From NCBI GenBank assembly GCA_963775935.1, contig CAVZKR010000003.1, positions 310,001 to 374,000 of the forward strand: a stretch of DNA of 64,000 bases, given 5' to 3'. Below are positions 1 through 8,686 of this stretch, in pieces. The notes beneath the pieces were generated by a model, which saw nothing but the letters and a program-made list of their open reading frames with translations, did not search any database and had not been told where the DNA came from. Each line of letters opens with the position of its first letter. The stretch's first letter is position 1. The stretch comes from JBBIPA01 sp963775935. Its GTDB lineage: Bacteria > Chloroflexota > Dehalococcoidia > GIF9 > UBA5629. The translations under genes and the position numbers were made by a program.

Positions 1-59
1 GCTGTTGCCGAAGTATTATACAAATGCTTAAGTTCTTTTTTTAAGTCGATTTTCTCCAT
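1..59 (-). CDS. GyrI-like small-molecule-binding protein, N-terminal fragment
   Basis: Only the first 19 codons lie in the window; the gene runs off the left edge. The start is MEKIDLKKELKHLYNTSAT, a charged Lys-rich opening typical of stand-alone GyrI-like (SOUL/effector-binding fold) proteins, which usually begin MEKIDxKKELKxLY. A strong Shine-Dalgarno (GAGGAGG) sits 6 bases before the ATG at 57-59. It is on the same strand as the kinase gene upstream of it, with a gap of about 150 bases. The family assignment is from memory of the N-terminal pattern only and cannot be confirmed without the rest of the gene. Confidence 0.5.
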   Translation of the reverse strand, partial: MEKIDLKKELKHLYNTSAT

Positions 60-213
60 CGTCATCCTCCTCGGAATCAATCTGCTGAACATTTAAGTAT
101 AACATGGTGGACATTCGGGGATTCAGTCTCATAACTTGCCAATACTCCATCATGTATGAGCAGTCCAGCGTGACCAGCCAAGAAAATTGCAGCAAAAATA
201 AAGGGGAACATGC

Positions 214-1143
214 TTACAGTCTCTCAACTTTAACCAAAGGAAGGAGTCTCTCCACATCCTTACGATGGCAGAGCTCCACACCAGGCGTAAGTGCAGTTGC
301 TGCACCGGCAGCCGCGGCGAGGCGAGCTGCCTCTTCAAGACTAGCGCCCTGACTTAATTTCATCACCAACCCGGCTATTGCCGAGTCACCAGCTCCTACT
401 GTACTGCTCACCTCAACCTGAGGTGATGTGACCTTCAGTATCTTCTTCCCATCAGAAATGATAAGCGGATCCTTGCCTCGTGAAATCGCCACAATCTCTA
501 TGCCCTGGGCGAGCAACGTTTTCACCGCTTTGATAATTGCCCCTTCACTTTTAAGTTTCACACCGAGCAACTCTTCAGCCTCATGGATATTGGGCTTAAT
601 GATAGCAGGTTTTGCCTTTATCCCTTCCTTCTGCCAGGTGTCATCGGAATCAAGCACTGTCTTGATGCCCTTTTTCTTGGCATCTTCGATTAATTGGTGA
701 TACATATCATCAGGCACCCCTGGAGGCAGACTGCCAGCAAAGACTAAAAAGTCCGGCTTCGGCGCAATGTTTTTTATTTTTGTTATCAGGTCTTCCAATT
801 CTTCCTTCAAAATCAACGGGCCCGGTGCATCAATCCTGGTTTGACGACGAGTTTGTAAATCAGTAATGATGAAATTGCTCCGTATCTCACCCTTAATCAG
901 AGCGAAATCAAATGGAACATTCTGCTGCTGCAGGAGTAGCTTAAGTATTTCGCCATCAATGCCACCAATGAAACCGTAGGCGATAGTCTCACCATCAAGT
1001 TCACGAACAACTCGCGAAACATTGATGCCCTTGCCGCCGGGGTCGCGGCGAAAGCTAGTCCATCGGTTCGCCTCATCCACCACCAGACCATCCACGGTAA
1101 CGGTCTTGTCCAGAGTCGGATTAAACGTTACTGTCGCAATCAT
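214..1143 (-). CDS. PfkB-family sugar-phosphate kinase (1-phosphofructokinase / tagatose-6-phosphate kinase type)
   Basis: A 309-aa ribokinase/PfkB-family kinase that phosphorylates a phosphosugar at C1 or C6 using ATP. The N-terminus carries the FruK/LacC signature (FNPTLDKTV), residues 37-45 hold GGKGINVSR, and GAGDS near residue 250 supplies the catalytic Asp and anion hole. Length is normal for FruK/LacC. Its ATG directly abuts the pyruvate kinase stop codon, so the two are co-transcribed and probably translationally coupled; the LacD-type aldolase is upstream in the same operon. Sequence alone does not separate 1-phosphofructokinase from tagatose-6-phosphate kinase, so no symbol is given. 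In this context it may serve as the organism's phosphofructokinase step (inference). Confidence 0.88.
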   Translation of the reverse strand: MIATVTFNPTLDKTVTVDGLVVDEANRWTSFRRDPGGKGINVSRVVRELDGETIAYGFIGGIDGEILKLLLQQQNVPFDFALIKGEIRSNFIITDLQTRRQTRIDAPGPLILKEELEDLITKIKNIAPKPDFLVFAGSLPPGVPDDMYHQLIEDAKKKGIKTVLDSDDTWQKEGIKAKPAIIKPNIHEAEELLGVKLKSEGAIIKAVKTLLAQGIEIVAISRGKDPLIISDGKKILKVTSPQVEVSSTVGAGDSAIAGLVMKLSQGASLEEAARLAAAAGAATALTPGVELCHRKDVERLLPLVKVERL

Positions 1144-2586
1144 TTAAACCTTCTCTACTTTTAGTAAATTAGTGCTGCCAGTCGTGCCGACCGGTACACC
1201 TCCGGTGATGACCACGAGGTCACCATCCTGAGCCAGCCCGGATTCTCTGGCTATTTTGGCACCTTGAGCAAATAAATCCGTAATTCTGGAACCTGAAGCA
1301 ACCTTAAAAGCACGCACCCCCCATGACAGCGCTAGCTGCCTCTTTGTTACCTGGCTAGGAGTAATTGCCAGTACCGGCACTTCCGGACGATACTTGGCGA
1401 CACGCCGCGCAGTGCTCCCTGAAGAGGTAAAAGCGACAATAGCAGTAGCGCCTAACTGATGCGCGGTATGACAAGCGGCATAGCTGATAGCATCTTCGGT
1501 TTTCGGCTGGAGATATTTGCCTTTGTTTGCCAGAATCTCATCATAAGGCAACGCTGTCTCAGCCTCCAAGGCCACCTGTGCCATCATCGAGACTGCCTCA
1601 ACTGGATATTGACCGATAGCTGTTTCCTCGGACAACATAATAGCATCAGCGCCATCAAAAATGGCATTGGCTACATCCGTAACCTCGGCACGGGTGGGGC
1701 GTGGTGAATCCACCATTGACTCAAGCATTTGCGTAGCCACAATCACCGGTTTGCCCAATCGATTGCATTTCTGGATGATCTGCTTCTGGACTATGGGTAC
1801 TTTCTGTATCGGGATTTCAATACCCAGGTCGCCTCGGGCAACCATAATCCCATCAGCTTCCTCTAAAATCTGGTCGAGATTGTCGAGTGCCTCATGTCTT
1901 TCGATCTTGGCAATAAGCATCGAAGTGGCACCCTTTTGCAGTAAGAAACGCCTTACCTTTGCTATATCTTCAGCCTCTCTGACAAATGACACTGCAACAA
2001 AGTCCACCTGATACTGGACGCCGAAGTCGAGATGACTCCAATCCTCATCAGTAATCGAGGTAACTCCTAAATTCTCTCCTGGGACATTAAAACCCTTATT
2101 ATCACCCAGGCGACCTCCGGTCAGGACTTTGCATCCGATATCGGTAGTGCTTAACGCTGTTATTTCTAGATTTATGGTGCCATCGCCAAGGAAAATGGTA
2201 TTGCCCAGCTTGACATGCTTTGGCAGGTCAGGTAAATCCACAGATACCTGATGCGCATCACCAAGTATGGGACGAGTGGTAATAAGGAAATCATCGCCTG
2301 CTTTGAGCAGTACCCCACCTCCCTTGACTTTCCCTGTCCTTTCCTTAGGTCCCGGAAGGTCCTGCATAATGGCGAGAGGCAAATCAAGCTGCCTGGCAAC
2401 ACGACGAAGCGTGCGAATATGCCGGGCATGCTCACTATGAACGCCGTGAGAAAAGTTGATTCGTGCTACATCAAGACCCACCTTAAGTAACTCAGCGATA
2501 ATCGAGGCTGAATTACTGCTCGGTCCGATAGTACAGACTATCTTGGTCCTTCGCATTGAAGCACGATGAGGAATTCCTGGGAGCAT
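1144..2586 (-). CDS. pyk: Pyruvate kinase
   Basis: Converts phosphoenolpyruvate and ADP to pyruvate and ATP, the last step of glycolysis. The family N-terminus RRTKIVCTIGPSS follows residue 11, the substrate/metal segment MVARGDLGIE is in the TIM barrel, and a C-terminal regulatory domain ends in VVITGGVPVG. At 480 aa it is the short bacterial form without a PEP-utiliser extension. The first ATG (2586) gives ten extra residues; the ATG at 2556 (MRRTK) fits family alignments equally well, and neither has a convincing Shine-Dalgarno. It lies 12 bases after the lacD-type gene and touches the kinase gene, forming a three-gene sugar-phosphate operon. Confidence 0.95.
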   Translation of the reverse strand: MLPGIPHRASMRRTKIVCTIGPSSNSASIIAELLKVGLDVARINFSHGVHSEHARHIRTLRRVARQLDLPLAIMQDLPGPKERTGKVKGGGVLLKAGDDFLITTRPILGDAHQVSVDLPDLPKHVKLGNTIFLGDGTINLEITALSTTDIGCKVLTGGRLGDNKGFNVPGENLGVTSITDEDWSHLDFGVQYQVDFVAVSFVREAEDIAKVRRFLLQKGATSMLIAKIERHEALDNLDQILEEADGIMVARGDLGIEIPIQKVPIVQKQIIQKCNRLGKPVIVATQMLESMVDSPRPTRAEVTDVANAIFDGADAIMLSEETAIGQYPVEAVSMMAQVALEAETALPYDEILANKGKYLQPKTEDAISYAACHTAHQLGATAIVAFTSSGSTARRVAKYRPEVPVLAITPSQVTKRQLALSWGVRAFKVASGSRITDLFAQGAKIARESGLAQDGDLVVITGGVPVGTTGSTNLLKVEKV

Positions 2587-2598
2587 ACTACTTACTAC

Positions 2599-3594
2599 TC
2601 AATATAGCTTATACCAGTTTTCCGTCACAGGAGCAAGTTCGCTGTACGTAAAGCCAAATTTTCGATACCATGGCACGGCGTATTTGGTGGTTATTTCTAA
2701 AAGCTCTTTCAACCTATCTGCTGCAGTAGTTTTCAAATAGTTGACCCTCTGCTTCCTATCTGCAAATCGTAAAACCTCTTGCCAGATCGCCCTCCCGCCA
2801 AGAAATCCAGAGGCTCCTGCCCGACAGGCTACTTTCACCTGCTCGCGGAATGTTTTATAGTCTACTCCAGCACTGAGCAGCACCCAGGGCACTCGCGAAG
2901 CATCGTTTAATTTCTGGCACATCTCAAACGCTTTTGACGCATCTTTTCCAGAACCAAGGTCGCCAGGAAACTCTGCTTTAAGAACATCTATAGGTAACGT
3001 TGTTATTAACCGGGCGGTTTCTATCACCAGCCCGGATTTCTTCGCGGCAAACTGCAATGGGGTAGACTTCTCCTCACCTATGGGATAGCTCACAGGCTCA
3101 ACCAGAAAAGGCAGGTCATGTCTGGTGCATTCTTCCGCCACCGAGCGCAACGTCTCCAGTTGTTTGCTGGCAACTTCAGCCAGGTCTGGGCGGAAATAAA
3201 CCAATATTTTCGCCGCAGAGCCACCCATCCTCTTAATTTTTTCCACGGACCATCCGTCCAGTAGAGTGGTGACCCGACCCTCGGGATTATTCTGATAGCC
3301 ACTAGCCTCCACACTCACCAGCAAACCGGCACGCCCGGGTAGAATACTTCCAGCAATACTCTGAGCGGCACCATAGATGGGGTCTAACAATATAGCACTG
3401 GCATAAGGAGACAAAGCTGAGCAAATATCCATCTTCCACTCAACCATGTCGCTATAGCCGATTTGCTTGCCCAATTCCTTTTCAATAGCAGATTGTAGCG
3501 AACCCCTATGGTCGATTGCAGAAATAACAAAAGCCCCTTCAGGGGTTGAAATCTGCTGCAAGCCTCTGATTTTCCCAATACCAAGATTACTCAT
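2599..3594 (-). CDS. lacD: Class I tagatose-1,6-bisphosphate / fructose-bisphosphate aldolase, LacD family
   Basis: A 331-aa TIM-barrel class I aldolase that cleaves a ketose 1,6-bisphosphate to two triose phosphates through a Schiff-base lysine. Visible hallmarks are ISAIDHRGSL at the N-terminus and DVLKAEFPGD, which contains the likely Schiff-base Lys. The start at 3594 is chosen over an upstream in-frame ATG because a perfect AGGAGGTGGA precedes it at normal spacing. It is first in an operon with pyruvate kinase and a LacC/FruK-type kinase. That pairing suggests general glycolysis rather than lactose/tagatose use, since no transporter or tagatose isomerase is adjacent (inference). Confidence 0.87.
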   Translation of the reverse strand: MSNLGIGKIRGLQQISTPEGAFVISAIDHRGSLQSAIEKELGKQIGYSDMVEWKMDICSALSPYASAILLDPIYGAAQSIAGSILPGRAGLLVSVEASGYQNNPEGRVTTLLDGWSVEKIKRMGGSAAKILVYFRPDLAEVASKQLETLRSVAEECTRHDLPFLVEPVSYPIGEEKSTPLQFAAKKSGLVIETARLITTLPIDVLKAEFPGDLGSGKDASKAFEMCQKLNDASRVPWVLLSAGVDYKTFREQVKVACRAGASGFLGGRAIWQEVLRFADRKQRVNYLKTTAADRLKELLEITTKYAVPWYRKFGFTYSELAPVTENWYKLY

Positions 3595-3792
3595 ATCCAC
3601 CTCCTGATGTAGCATGGCTGCCTTCCGAAACTATATCGTTTTACTACTGTTTTATCAAGTCAATCACTATAACATTGTGGTAAAATAGAAAATAATCGTC
3701 TATGCTCGTAATTTTCAAATATGTCACTAGTTTAATCCGTATGCGAATGATGGATCGTGTTATATTTTACAACAGAGGTGCCAGTTCTTAAC
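3595..3792. other. Divergent intergenic region between lacD and the transporter gene
   Basis: About 200 AT-rich bases separating the minus-strand sugar-phosphate operon from the plus-strand transporter operon. It must carry promoters in both directions. No consensus -35/-10 pair at good spacing was found, and the region has no preQ1 riboswitch signature, which was looked for because the downstream gene is a queuosine-precursor transporter. Confidence 0.4.
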
Positions 3793-4461
3793 ATGACTAT
3801 CTCACTAAGATTTGTTGCTGTATCGGCTCTTTTCATCACCTCTCTCATCACGGCTAACATTCTGATCGTCAAACAAATTGCCATCGGCACTATCATCATT
3901 CCAGCGGCTATTATTATCTTTCCCCTGAGCTACATCTGCGGCGATGTTTTAACCGAGGTCTACGGCTACAAACAAGCACGTCTGGTAATCTGGCTGGGAT
4001 TTACCTGTAACTTAATCGCCGTCATAGCTTTCTGGATAGGTGGAATATTGCCCCCAGCACCTACTTTTGAAGCTCAGTCTGCTTACGAGCGTATCCTGGG
4101 CAGCACGCCTCGCTTCCTCATCGCCTCTTTCGTCGCCTACCTTGCTGGTGAGTTTACTAATTCCTTCATCCTCGCTAAAATGAAAATTGCCACTAAAGGC
4201 AAATGGCTCTGGACACGAACTATCAGTTCCACCTTAGTAGGGCAGGGTTTTGATACAATAATTGTGCTCACTATAGCTTTTGCCGGGGTACTGCCGTTTA
4301 CTGTTCTGGGTATTATGATAGTAAGCCACTGGTTATTGAAATCAGCCTATGAAGTGATAGCCACACCTTTTACCTACGTGGTGGTGAACTATTTAAAACA
4401 GAAGGAACAAATTGATGTCTATGACCATGAAACGAAGTTCAATCCCCTTGTGCTCGGTTAG
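3793..4461 (+). CDS. Queuosine precursor transporter, YhhQ/VUT family
   Basis: An integral membrane protein of about 222 aa that imports the tRNA queuosine precursor (preQ0/preQ1) in characterised members. It has about six hydrophobic segments. The family's conserved core is visible: ICGDVLTEVYGY after the second helix, GEFTNSFILAKMK in the middle, and GQGFDTIIV later. GTG codons at 3757 and 3778 are in frame upstream, but the ATG at 3793 matches family N-termini (MTISLRFVAVSALFITSLI) and is preferred. It starts the plus-strand run leading to coaBC; the next gene is 26 bases downstream. Confidence 0.88.
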   Translation: MTISLRFVAVSALFITSLITANILIVKQIAIGTIIIPAAIIIFPLSYICGDVLTEVYGYKQARLVIWLGFTCNLIAVIAFWIGGILPPAPTFEAQSAYERILGSTPRFLIASFVAYLAGEFTNSFILAKMKIATKGKWLWTRTISSTLVGQGFDTIIVLTIAFAGVLPFTVLGIMIVSHWLLKSAYEVIATPFTYVVVNYLKQKEQIDVYDHETKFNPLVLG

Positions 4462-4487
4462 TTCAAAGCTTTGGGATGGGATAGACC

Positions 4488-4985
4488 ATGGAACCCAGGT
4501 TTATCGTCGATATTAATGCCGGCAAGCTGGCCAAGTGGCTGAGAATCATAGGGTATGATGCCCTGCTCTTTACCAACGAGGATGACGGTAAGATGATTAA
4601 AATCGCCGTAAATGAAAATAGAATAATCCTGACCAGGGACTCACAAATCATGAAGCGACGGCTGATTACCAGCGGCAAACTGAAAGCAATTTTTATTCAA
4701 GGGGATGAGGTTAAAACCCAACTTCAACAAATTGCCAGCGCGCTGAATCTGGACTACCATCTCAGACCTTTTACCGTTTGTCTTGAATGTAACCAAATCC
4801 TGATAGCACGACGCAGAGAAGAGATAGGTAACCAGGTTCCACCTTATGTGCTCAAAACACAAAGTCACTATATGGAATGTCCTTCCTGTCATCGCCTATT
4901 CTGGAGAGGAACTCACTGGCAAGCTATGAGTCAAGAGTTGGAGAAGTTCAAAGCACATAGTCAAAACCAATTAAAGGCAGTGTAA
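4488..4985 (+). CDS. Mut7-C RNase-domain protein (PIN-like fold plus zinc ribbon)
   Basis: A 165-aa protein of the Mut7-C/DUF82 family. The N-terminal half opens with FIVDINAGKLAKWLRIIGYD, the acidic start of the PIN-like nuclease fold, and has ILTRDSQI around residue 50. The C-terminal half carries a zinc ribbon with Cys98-x2-Cys101 and Cys131-x2-Cys134. Family members are predicted RNases; the physiological substrate is not known to me. It lies between the transporter and nnr genes with only 4 bases to nnr, so it belongs to that operon. Confidence 0.85.
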   Translation: MEPRFIVDINAGKLAKWLRIIGYDALLFTNEDDGKMIKIAVNENRIILTRDSQIMKRRLITSGKLKAIFIQGDEVKTQLQQIASALNLDYHLRPFTVCLECNQILIARRREEIGNQVPPYVLKTQSHYMECPSCHRLFWRGTHWQAMSQELEKFKAHSQNQLKAV

Positions 4986-4989
4986 GCAT

Positions 4990-6552
4990 ATGAAAGTTGT
5001 TACGGCAGAGCAGATGCACCATATTGACCAGACCGCTGCAGGTATCGGTTTAACTACCGAAATATTGATGGAGAACGCCGGCCGAGCTATAGCCGAAGAA
5101 ACGAAAAAACTGTTAAATGGTGCCATCGGAAAACATATCCTGGTCCTGACCGGTCCTGGTAATAATGGTGGCGATGGGTTAGTGGCAGCCCGCTATCTTG
5201 AAGACTGGGGCGCCGAAGTTAGCCTGTATTTGTGCAATCGGCGCTCACCTGACGATGCAAATTTTAAACTGGTACATGAGCGGAAGATCGACATCATGAG
5301 CGCTGAGCAAGACAAGACTTTTACCAGCCTCGAGCAGCGTCTGTCTGTTTCAGAAGCAGTAATTGACGCTATCTTTGGCACTGGAAGAAGTCGAACTATC
5401 GAAGGCCTGTTCAAAGAGGTGATGGGCAGGGTAATAGCAGCAAAAAAGAACCGCCCTGAGCTTTTTATTATCGCTGTGGATATGCCTTCAGGACTCGATG
5501 CTAACACTGGCGCTGTCGACCCGGGTTGCCTTTACGCGAATGCCACCATCACACTAGGCTACCCCAAGCCAGGTCTCTACAACTTCCCCGGCGCTGAAAG
5601 GGCTGGAAAAGTCATTATCGCCGATATCGGTATACCTCCAGCTTTGGCACAGGATATAACCACAGAGCTTATCACTGAAGACTGGGCAAGGTCTGTGCTG
5701 CCCAGTCGCCCTGCCAGTGCTAATAAAGGAAGCTTTGGCAAGATAATGGTAGTGGCTGGCTCTATCAATTACATCGGAGCCGCTTACCTCGCCTGCATGG
5801 GCGCCGCCAGAACAGGCGCCGGACTGGTGACACTGGGCACTGCTCAGAGTCTCCTGCCAATTTTAGCAGCGAAACTCACCGAAGTTACCTATATCCCGTT
5901 ACCAGAAGCTGGAACAGGAATCATATCATCGAGAGCAAGGTCAGTTCTCCAGCAACAACTGAAAGACTATAATGTGCTGCTTATGGGTTGTGGTCTGGGA
6001 CAAAATGCTGAAGTCATCAAATTCATCAGGTCAACGCTATTCGACTTGCCCCAGCTACGCTCCATGTCCCTTGTTCTCGACGCTGATGCTCTCAATACAT
6101 TAGCTCAGATACCACAATGGTGGCAGAGGCTAGGTCAGGATGTTATACTAACTCCACATCCTGGAGAAATGGCCCGATTAATTGGCGTTTCACTGGATAA
6201 AATACAGCAGGAGCGATTGGAAATTGCTCAGAAAGCAGCCAGGGAATGGCAGAAGGTGATAGTGTTGAAAGGAGCTTATACTATTGTTGCCGCGCCGGAT
6301 GGACAGACGAAGATCAGTCAGGAAGCTAATCCTGGACTGGCTTCGGCAGGCACGGGTGATGTGCTCACTGGAGTGATTGCAGGGCTAAGAGCACAGGGGC
6401 TATCTTCCTTCGATGCTGCCGCTTGTGGAGTTTACCTTCACGCTCAAGCTGGTGAGCGAGTCAGGCAAGAGATGGGCAATGCTGGTATGCTAGCAAGTGA
6501 CCTTTTGCCGATACTGCCCCGTGTTATAAAGACTTTGAAACACAAGGAATAG
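4990..6552 (+). CDS. nnr: Bifunctional NAD(P)HX epimerase / ADP-dependent NAD(P)HX dehydratase
   Basis: Repairs hydrated NAD(P)H. The N-terminal YjeF_N domain epimerises R/S-NAD(P)HX and the C-terminal ribokinase-like domain dehydrates it using ADP. The N-domain shows ILMENAGRA near residue 25 and GPGNNGGDGL near residue 55. The C-domain begins about residue 240 (NKGSFGKIMVVAGS) and carries LTPHPGEMARL and the nucleotide-binding GTGDVLTGVIAG. At 520 aa it is the normal length for the fused enzyme. It sits 4 bases after the Mut7-C gene and 1 base before coaX, a tight operon that groups NAD(P)H repair with CoA synthesis. Confidence 0.95.
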   Translation: MKVVTAEQMHHIDQTAAGIGLTTEILMENAGRAIAEETKKLLNGAIGKHILVLTGPGNNGGDGLVAARYLEDWGAEVSLYLCNRRSPDDANFKLVHERKIDIMSAEQDKTFTSLEQRLSVSEAVIDAIFGTGRSRTIEGLFKEVMGRVIAAKKNRPELFIIAVDMPSGLDANTGAVDPGCLYANATITLGYPKPGLYNFPGAERAGKVIIADIGIPPALAQDITTELITEDWARSVLPSRPASANKGSFGKIMVVAGSINYIGAAYLACMGAARTGAGLVTLGTAQSLLPILAAKLTEVTYIPLPEAGTGIISSRARSVLQQQLKDYNVLLMGCGLGQNAEVIKFIRSTLFDLPQLRSMSLVLDADALNTLAQIPQWWQRLGQDVILTPHPGEMARLIGVSLDKIQQERLEIAQKAAREWQKVIVLKGAYTIVAAPDGQTKISQEANPGLASAGTGDVLTGVIAGLRAQGLSSFDAAACGVYLHAQAGERVRQEMGNAGMLASDLLPILPRVIKTLKHKE

Positions 6553-6553
6553 G

Positions 6554-7321
6554 ATGTTACTAGCTGCTGATATCGGTAATACAAATATCATCTTTGGCGT
6601 ATTCGACGGTGAAAAGCTGAAAACTACGCTGCGCATAGCCACGGGTATTCACACCATGCCAGATGAATATGCCGCGCTGATGCTCTATCTCCTTGAGCGC
6701 CAGGGCGTATCTGCATCCCAAATCACCGATGCAGTGCTATGCAGCGTGGTACCTCCGCTGGTCACCACCTTCGAGGATCTGTGCAAGCGCTATTTTAAAA
6801 TCTCACCGCTGGTGATAGAAGCAGGTGTCAAAACAGGCATACGGATATGCATGGACAATCCCAGGGAGGTTGGTGCTGACCGCATAGTGAACGCTGTCGC
6901 CGCCCATAAACTGTACAAAGGCCCCGTGATTGTTATCGATATGGGAACTGCGACTACATTTGATGCCGTGTCCAAAGATGGAGATTATCTCGGCGGCGCT
7001 ATTGCTCCCGGGATTATCATCGCCACCGAGGCATTATTTACCCGTACTGCCGCACTGCCCAGAGTAGATTTATCTTACCCTAAAAAAGCTATTGGCACGA
7101 GCACAATTGCTGCCATGCAATCAGGAATTGTCTTCGGCTATGTGGGCTTGATTGAAGGCATCGTAACTCGAATTCGTGAGGAACTTGGGGGCAAGGCTAA
7201 AGTGGTAGTCACTGGTGGCTACTCGAAGCTTTTTGCCCACGAGACTTCTGTGATTGATGTAGTCAATCTTGATCTGACATTGATCGGTTTACGTTTGATT
7301 TACCAGATGAATAAGGTTTAA
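6554..7321 (+). CDS. coaX: Type III pantothenate kinase
   Basis: Phosphorylates pantothenate with ATP, the first committed step of CoA synthesis. It is a 255-aa ASKHA-fold enzyme: the phosphate-1 motif is ADIGNTNIIFGV at the N-terminus, GADRIVNAVAAH lies near residue 100, and DMGTATTFDAV follows. Type III kinases resist CoA feedback and need a monovalent cation (family knowledge). It is directly followed by coaBC, so two successive CoA-pathway steps are co-transcribed. Confidence 0.95.
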   Translation: MLLAADIGNTNIIFGVFDGEKLKTTLRIATGIHTMPDEYAALMLYLLERQGVSASQITDAVLCSVVPPLVTTFEDLCKRYFKISPLVIEAGVKTGIRICMDNPREVGADRIVNAVAAHKLYKGPVIVIDMGTATTFDAVSKDGDYLGGAIAPGIIIATEALFTRTAALPRVDLSYPKKAIGTSTIAAMQSGIVFGYVGLIEGIVTRIREELGGKAKVVVTGGYSKLFAHETSVIDVVNLDLTLIGLRLIYQMNKV

Positions 7322-7334
7322 AGGACAATAGACT

Positions 7335-8531
7335 GTGGCATTAACAGGTAGAACTATAGTATTGGGAGTGACCGGCAGCATCGCCGTGTATAAAGCGGTT
7401 GACCTGGCAAGCCAATTGACTAAAGCTGGTGCCAGGGTTGAGGTCATTATGACCGATGCCGCCGCGGAATTCGTAACTCCACTTACCTTCCGCAATATCA
7501 CCGGAAGACCGGTGGTTACCAGGATGTTCGAACTCGCCTCCGAATACAGCGTGGAGCATGTGGCTCTCGCCGATGCTGCCGATATAGTGGTCATCGCTCC
7601 AGCGACTGCAAACACAATCGCCAAGCTCGCTGCTGGCATAGCCGATACTATGCTTACCTGTACCGTTCTCGCCACTAAAGCGCCCATTATCATAGCTCCA
7701 GCAATGGATGCCAATATGTGGGACAATTCTGTCACCCAGGACAATGTGGCAAAGCTCAAGGCTCGAAAATTTACCATCGTTGGTCCCGAAAGGGGAAGGC
7801 TTGCCTCGGGCAAGATAGGTATGGGACGCTTTATTGAGGTGAACCAGATTATTGGCACGGTGTATCAGGCACTGGGGAGGAATGGGGACATGGCGAGAAA
7901 ACATATCGTGGTCACTGCCGGTGGCACCAGAGAACCCATTGACCCGGTTCGATGCCTCACCAATTATTCTTCGGGCAAGATGGGTTATGCCCTGGCAGAA
8001 GCTGCCCGAGACCGCGGCGCTCGAGTAACGCTGATAACAGCGCCAACTGCACTGCCTAAACCTGTTGGTATGGATATAGTCGATAGCAGCACCGCAGAGG
8101 AAATGTATAAAGCGGTCAAGAAAGCGACAGCTCAAGCCGACGCCTTGATTATGGCAGCCGCCGTAGCCGACTTCCGACCCATAAAGGTTTCCAGGAGCAA
8201 GATAAAACGCCAAACGACAGCAAGCTTGACACTGGAGCTGGAGAAGACAGCGGATATCCTCGCTGAAGTGAAAGGCAAATTTGTTCGCATCGGCTTCGCT
8301 GCTGAAAGCAATAATTTAATTGCAAACGCCAAAGATAAACTTCAGAAAAAGCAGCTTGACCTTATTGTTGCCAACGACATCACTGTGGCTGGCAGCGGCA
8401 TCGGCTCCGATAATAATAAAGTGGTCATCATCGACCGCAACGGCAAAGCTGAAAAACTGCCTCTTTTACCCAAGAGAGAGGTAGCTGATAAGATTCTGGA
8501 CAGGGTGGTTGAGCTTTTTAAAAAACGCTGA
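7335..8531 (+). CDS. coaBC: Bifunctional phosphopantothenoylcysteine decarboxylase / phosphopantothenate-cysteine ligase
   Basis: Joins cysteine to 4'-phosphopantothenate (CoaB) and decarboxylates the product using FMN (CoaC). The N-terminal flavoprotein domain opens GVTGSIAVYKAVDL, has the catalytic His in VEHVALADAAD, and has PAMDANMW where many homologues have PAMN. The CoaB half starts about residue 185 with HIVVTAGGTREPIDPVR and contains YALAEAARDRGA. The start is a GTG at 7335, 13 bases after coaX. It ends the CoA operon, and a palindrome follows that may terminate it. Confidence 0.95.
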   Translation: MALTGRTIVLGVTGSIAVYKAVDLASQLTKAGARVEVIMTDAAAEFVTPLTFRNITGRPVVTRMFELASEYSVEHVALADAADIVVIAPATANTIAKLAAGIADTMLTCTVLATKAPIIIAPAMDANMWDNSVTQDNVAKLKARKFTIVGPERGRLASGKIGMGRFIEVNQIIGTVYQALGRNGDMARKHIVVTAGGTREPIDPVRCLTNYSSGKMGYALAEAARDRGARVTLITAPTALPKPVGMDIVDSSTAEEMYKAVKKATAQADALIMAAAVADFRPIKVSRSKIKRQTTASLTLELEKTADILAEVKGKFVRIGFAAESNNLIANAKDKLQKKQLDLIVANDITVAGSGIGSDNNKVVIIDRNGKAEKLPLLPKREVADKILDRVVELFKKR

Positions 8532-8563
8532 TAGTATTGTTTAGACACATTGTCGATTGTTCA

Positions 8564-8606
8564 CAAAAATCTAGGGGTTGAAGGGGCTTGCCCCTTCATT
8601 GATTTT
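8564..8606. terminator. Palindrome downstream of coaBC, possible terminator
   Basis: A perfect 9-base stem (TGAAGGGGC at 8579-8587, GCCCCTTCA at 8590-8598) with a two-base loop, framed by AAAATC before and GATTTTT after. It lies between coaBC and valS and could end the CoA operon. Similar GC-rich palindromes occur near 29.1 kb and 32.3 kb, so it may instead belong to a dispersed repeat family. No T-box features are seen ahead of valS. Confidence 0.5.
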
Positions 8607-8686
8607 TGCTCACCACCCACTTCTCAAAAGAGAAAAGGCCAGGGACGAGAGACTACAAAAAAGACAGAACAACTGAGGATTAGTAC

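Noticed and set aside
3616..3792. preQ1 riboswitch ahead of the queuosine-precursor transporter
   Set aside because: No preQ1-I or preQ1-II conserved core could be found in the leader.
7341..8213. Long antisense ORF (290 codons) opposite coaBC
   Set aside because: It is the reverse-strand shadow of a clear enzyme gene and has composition unlike real proteins of this organism.
8532..8686. T-box riboswitch upstream of valS
   Set aside because: The interval is only 155 bases, contains no T-box core (TGGNACCGCG-like) and no specifier stem; the one palindrome lacks the right position.
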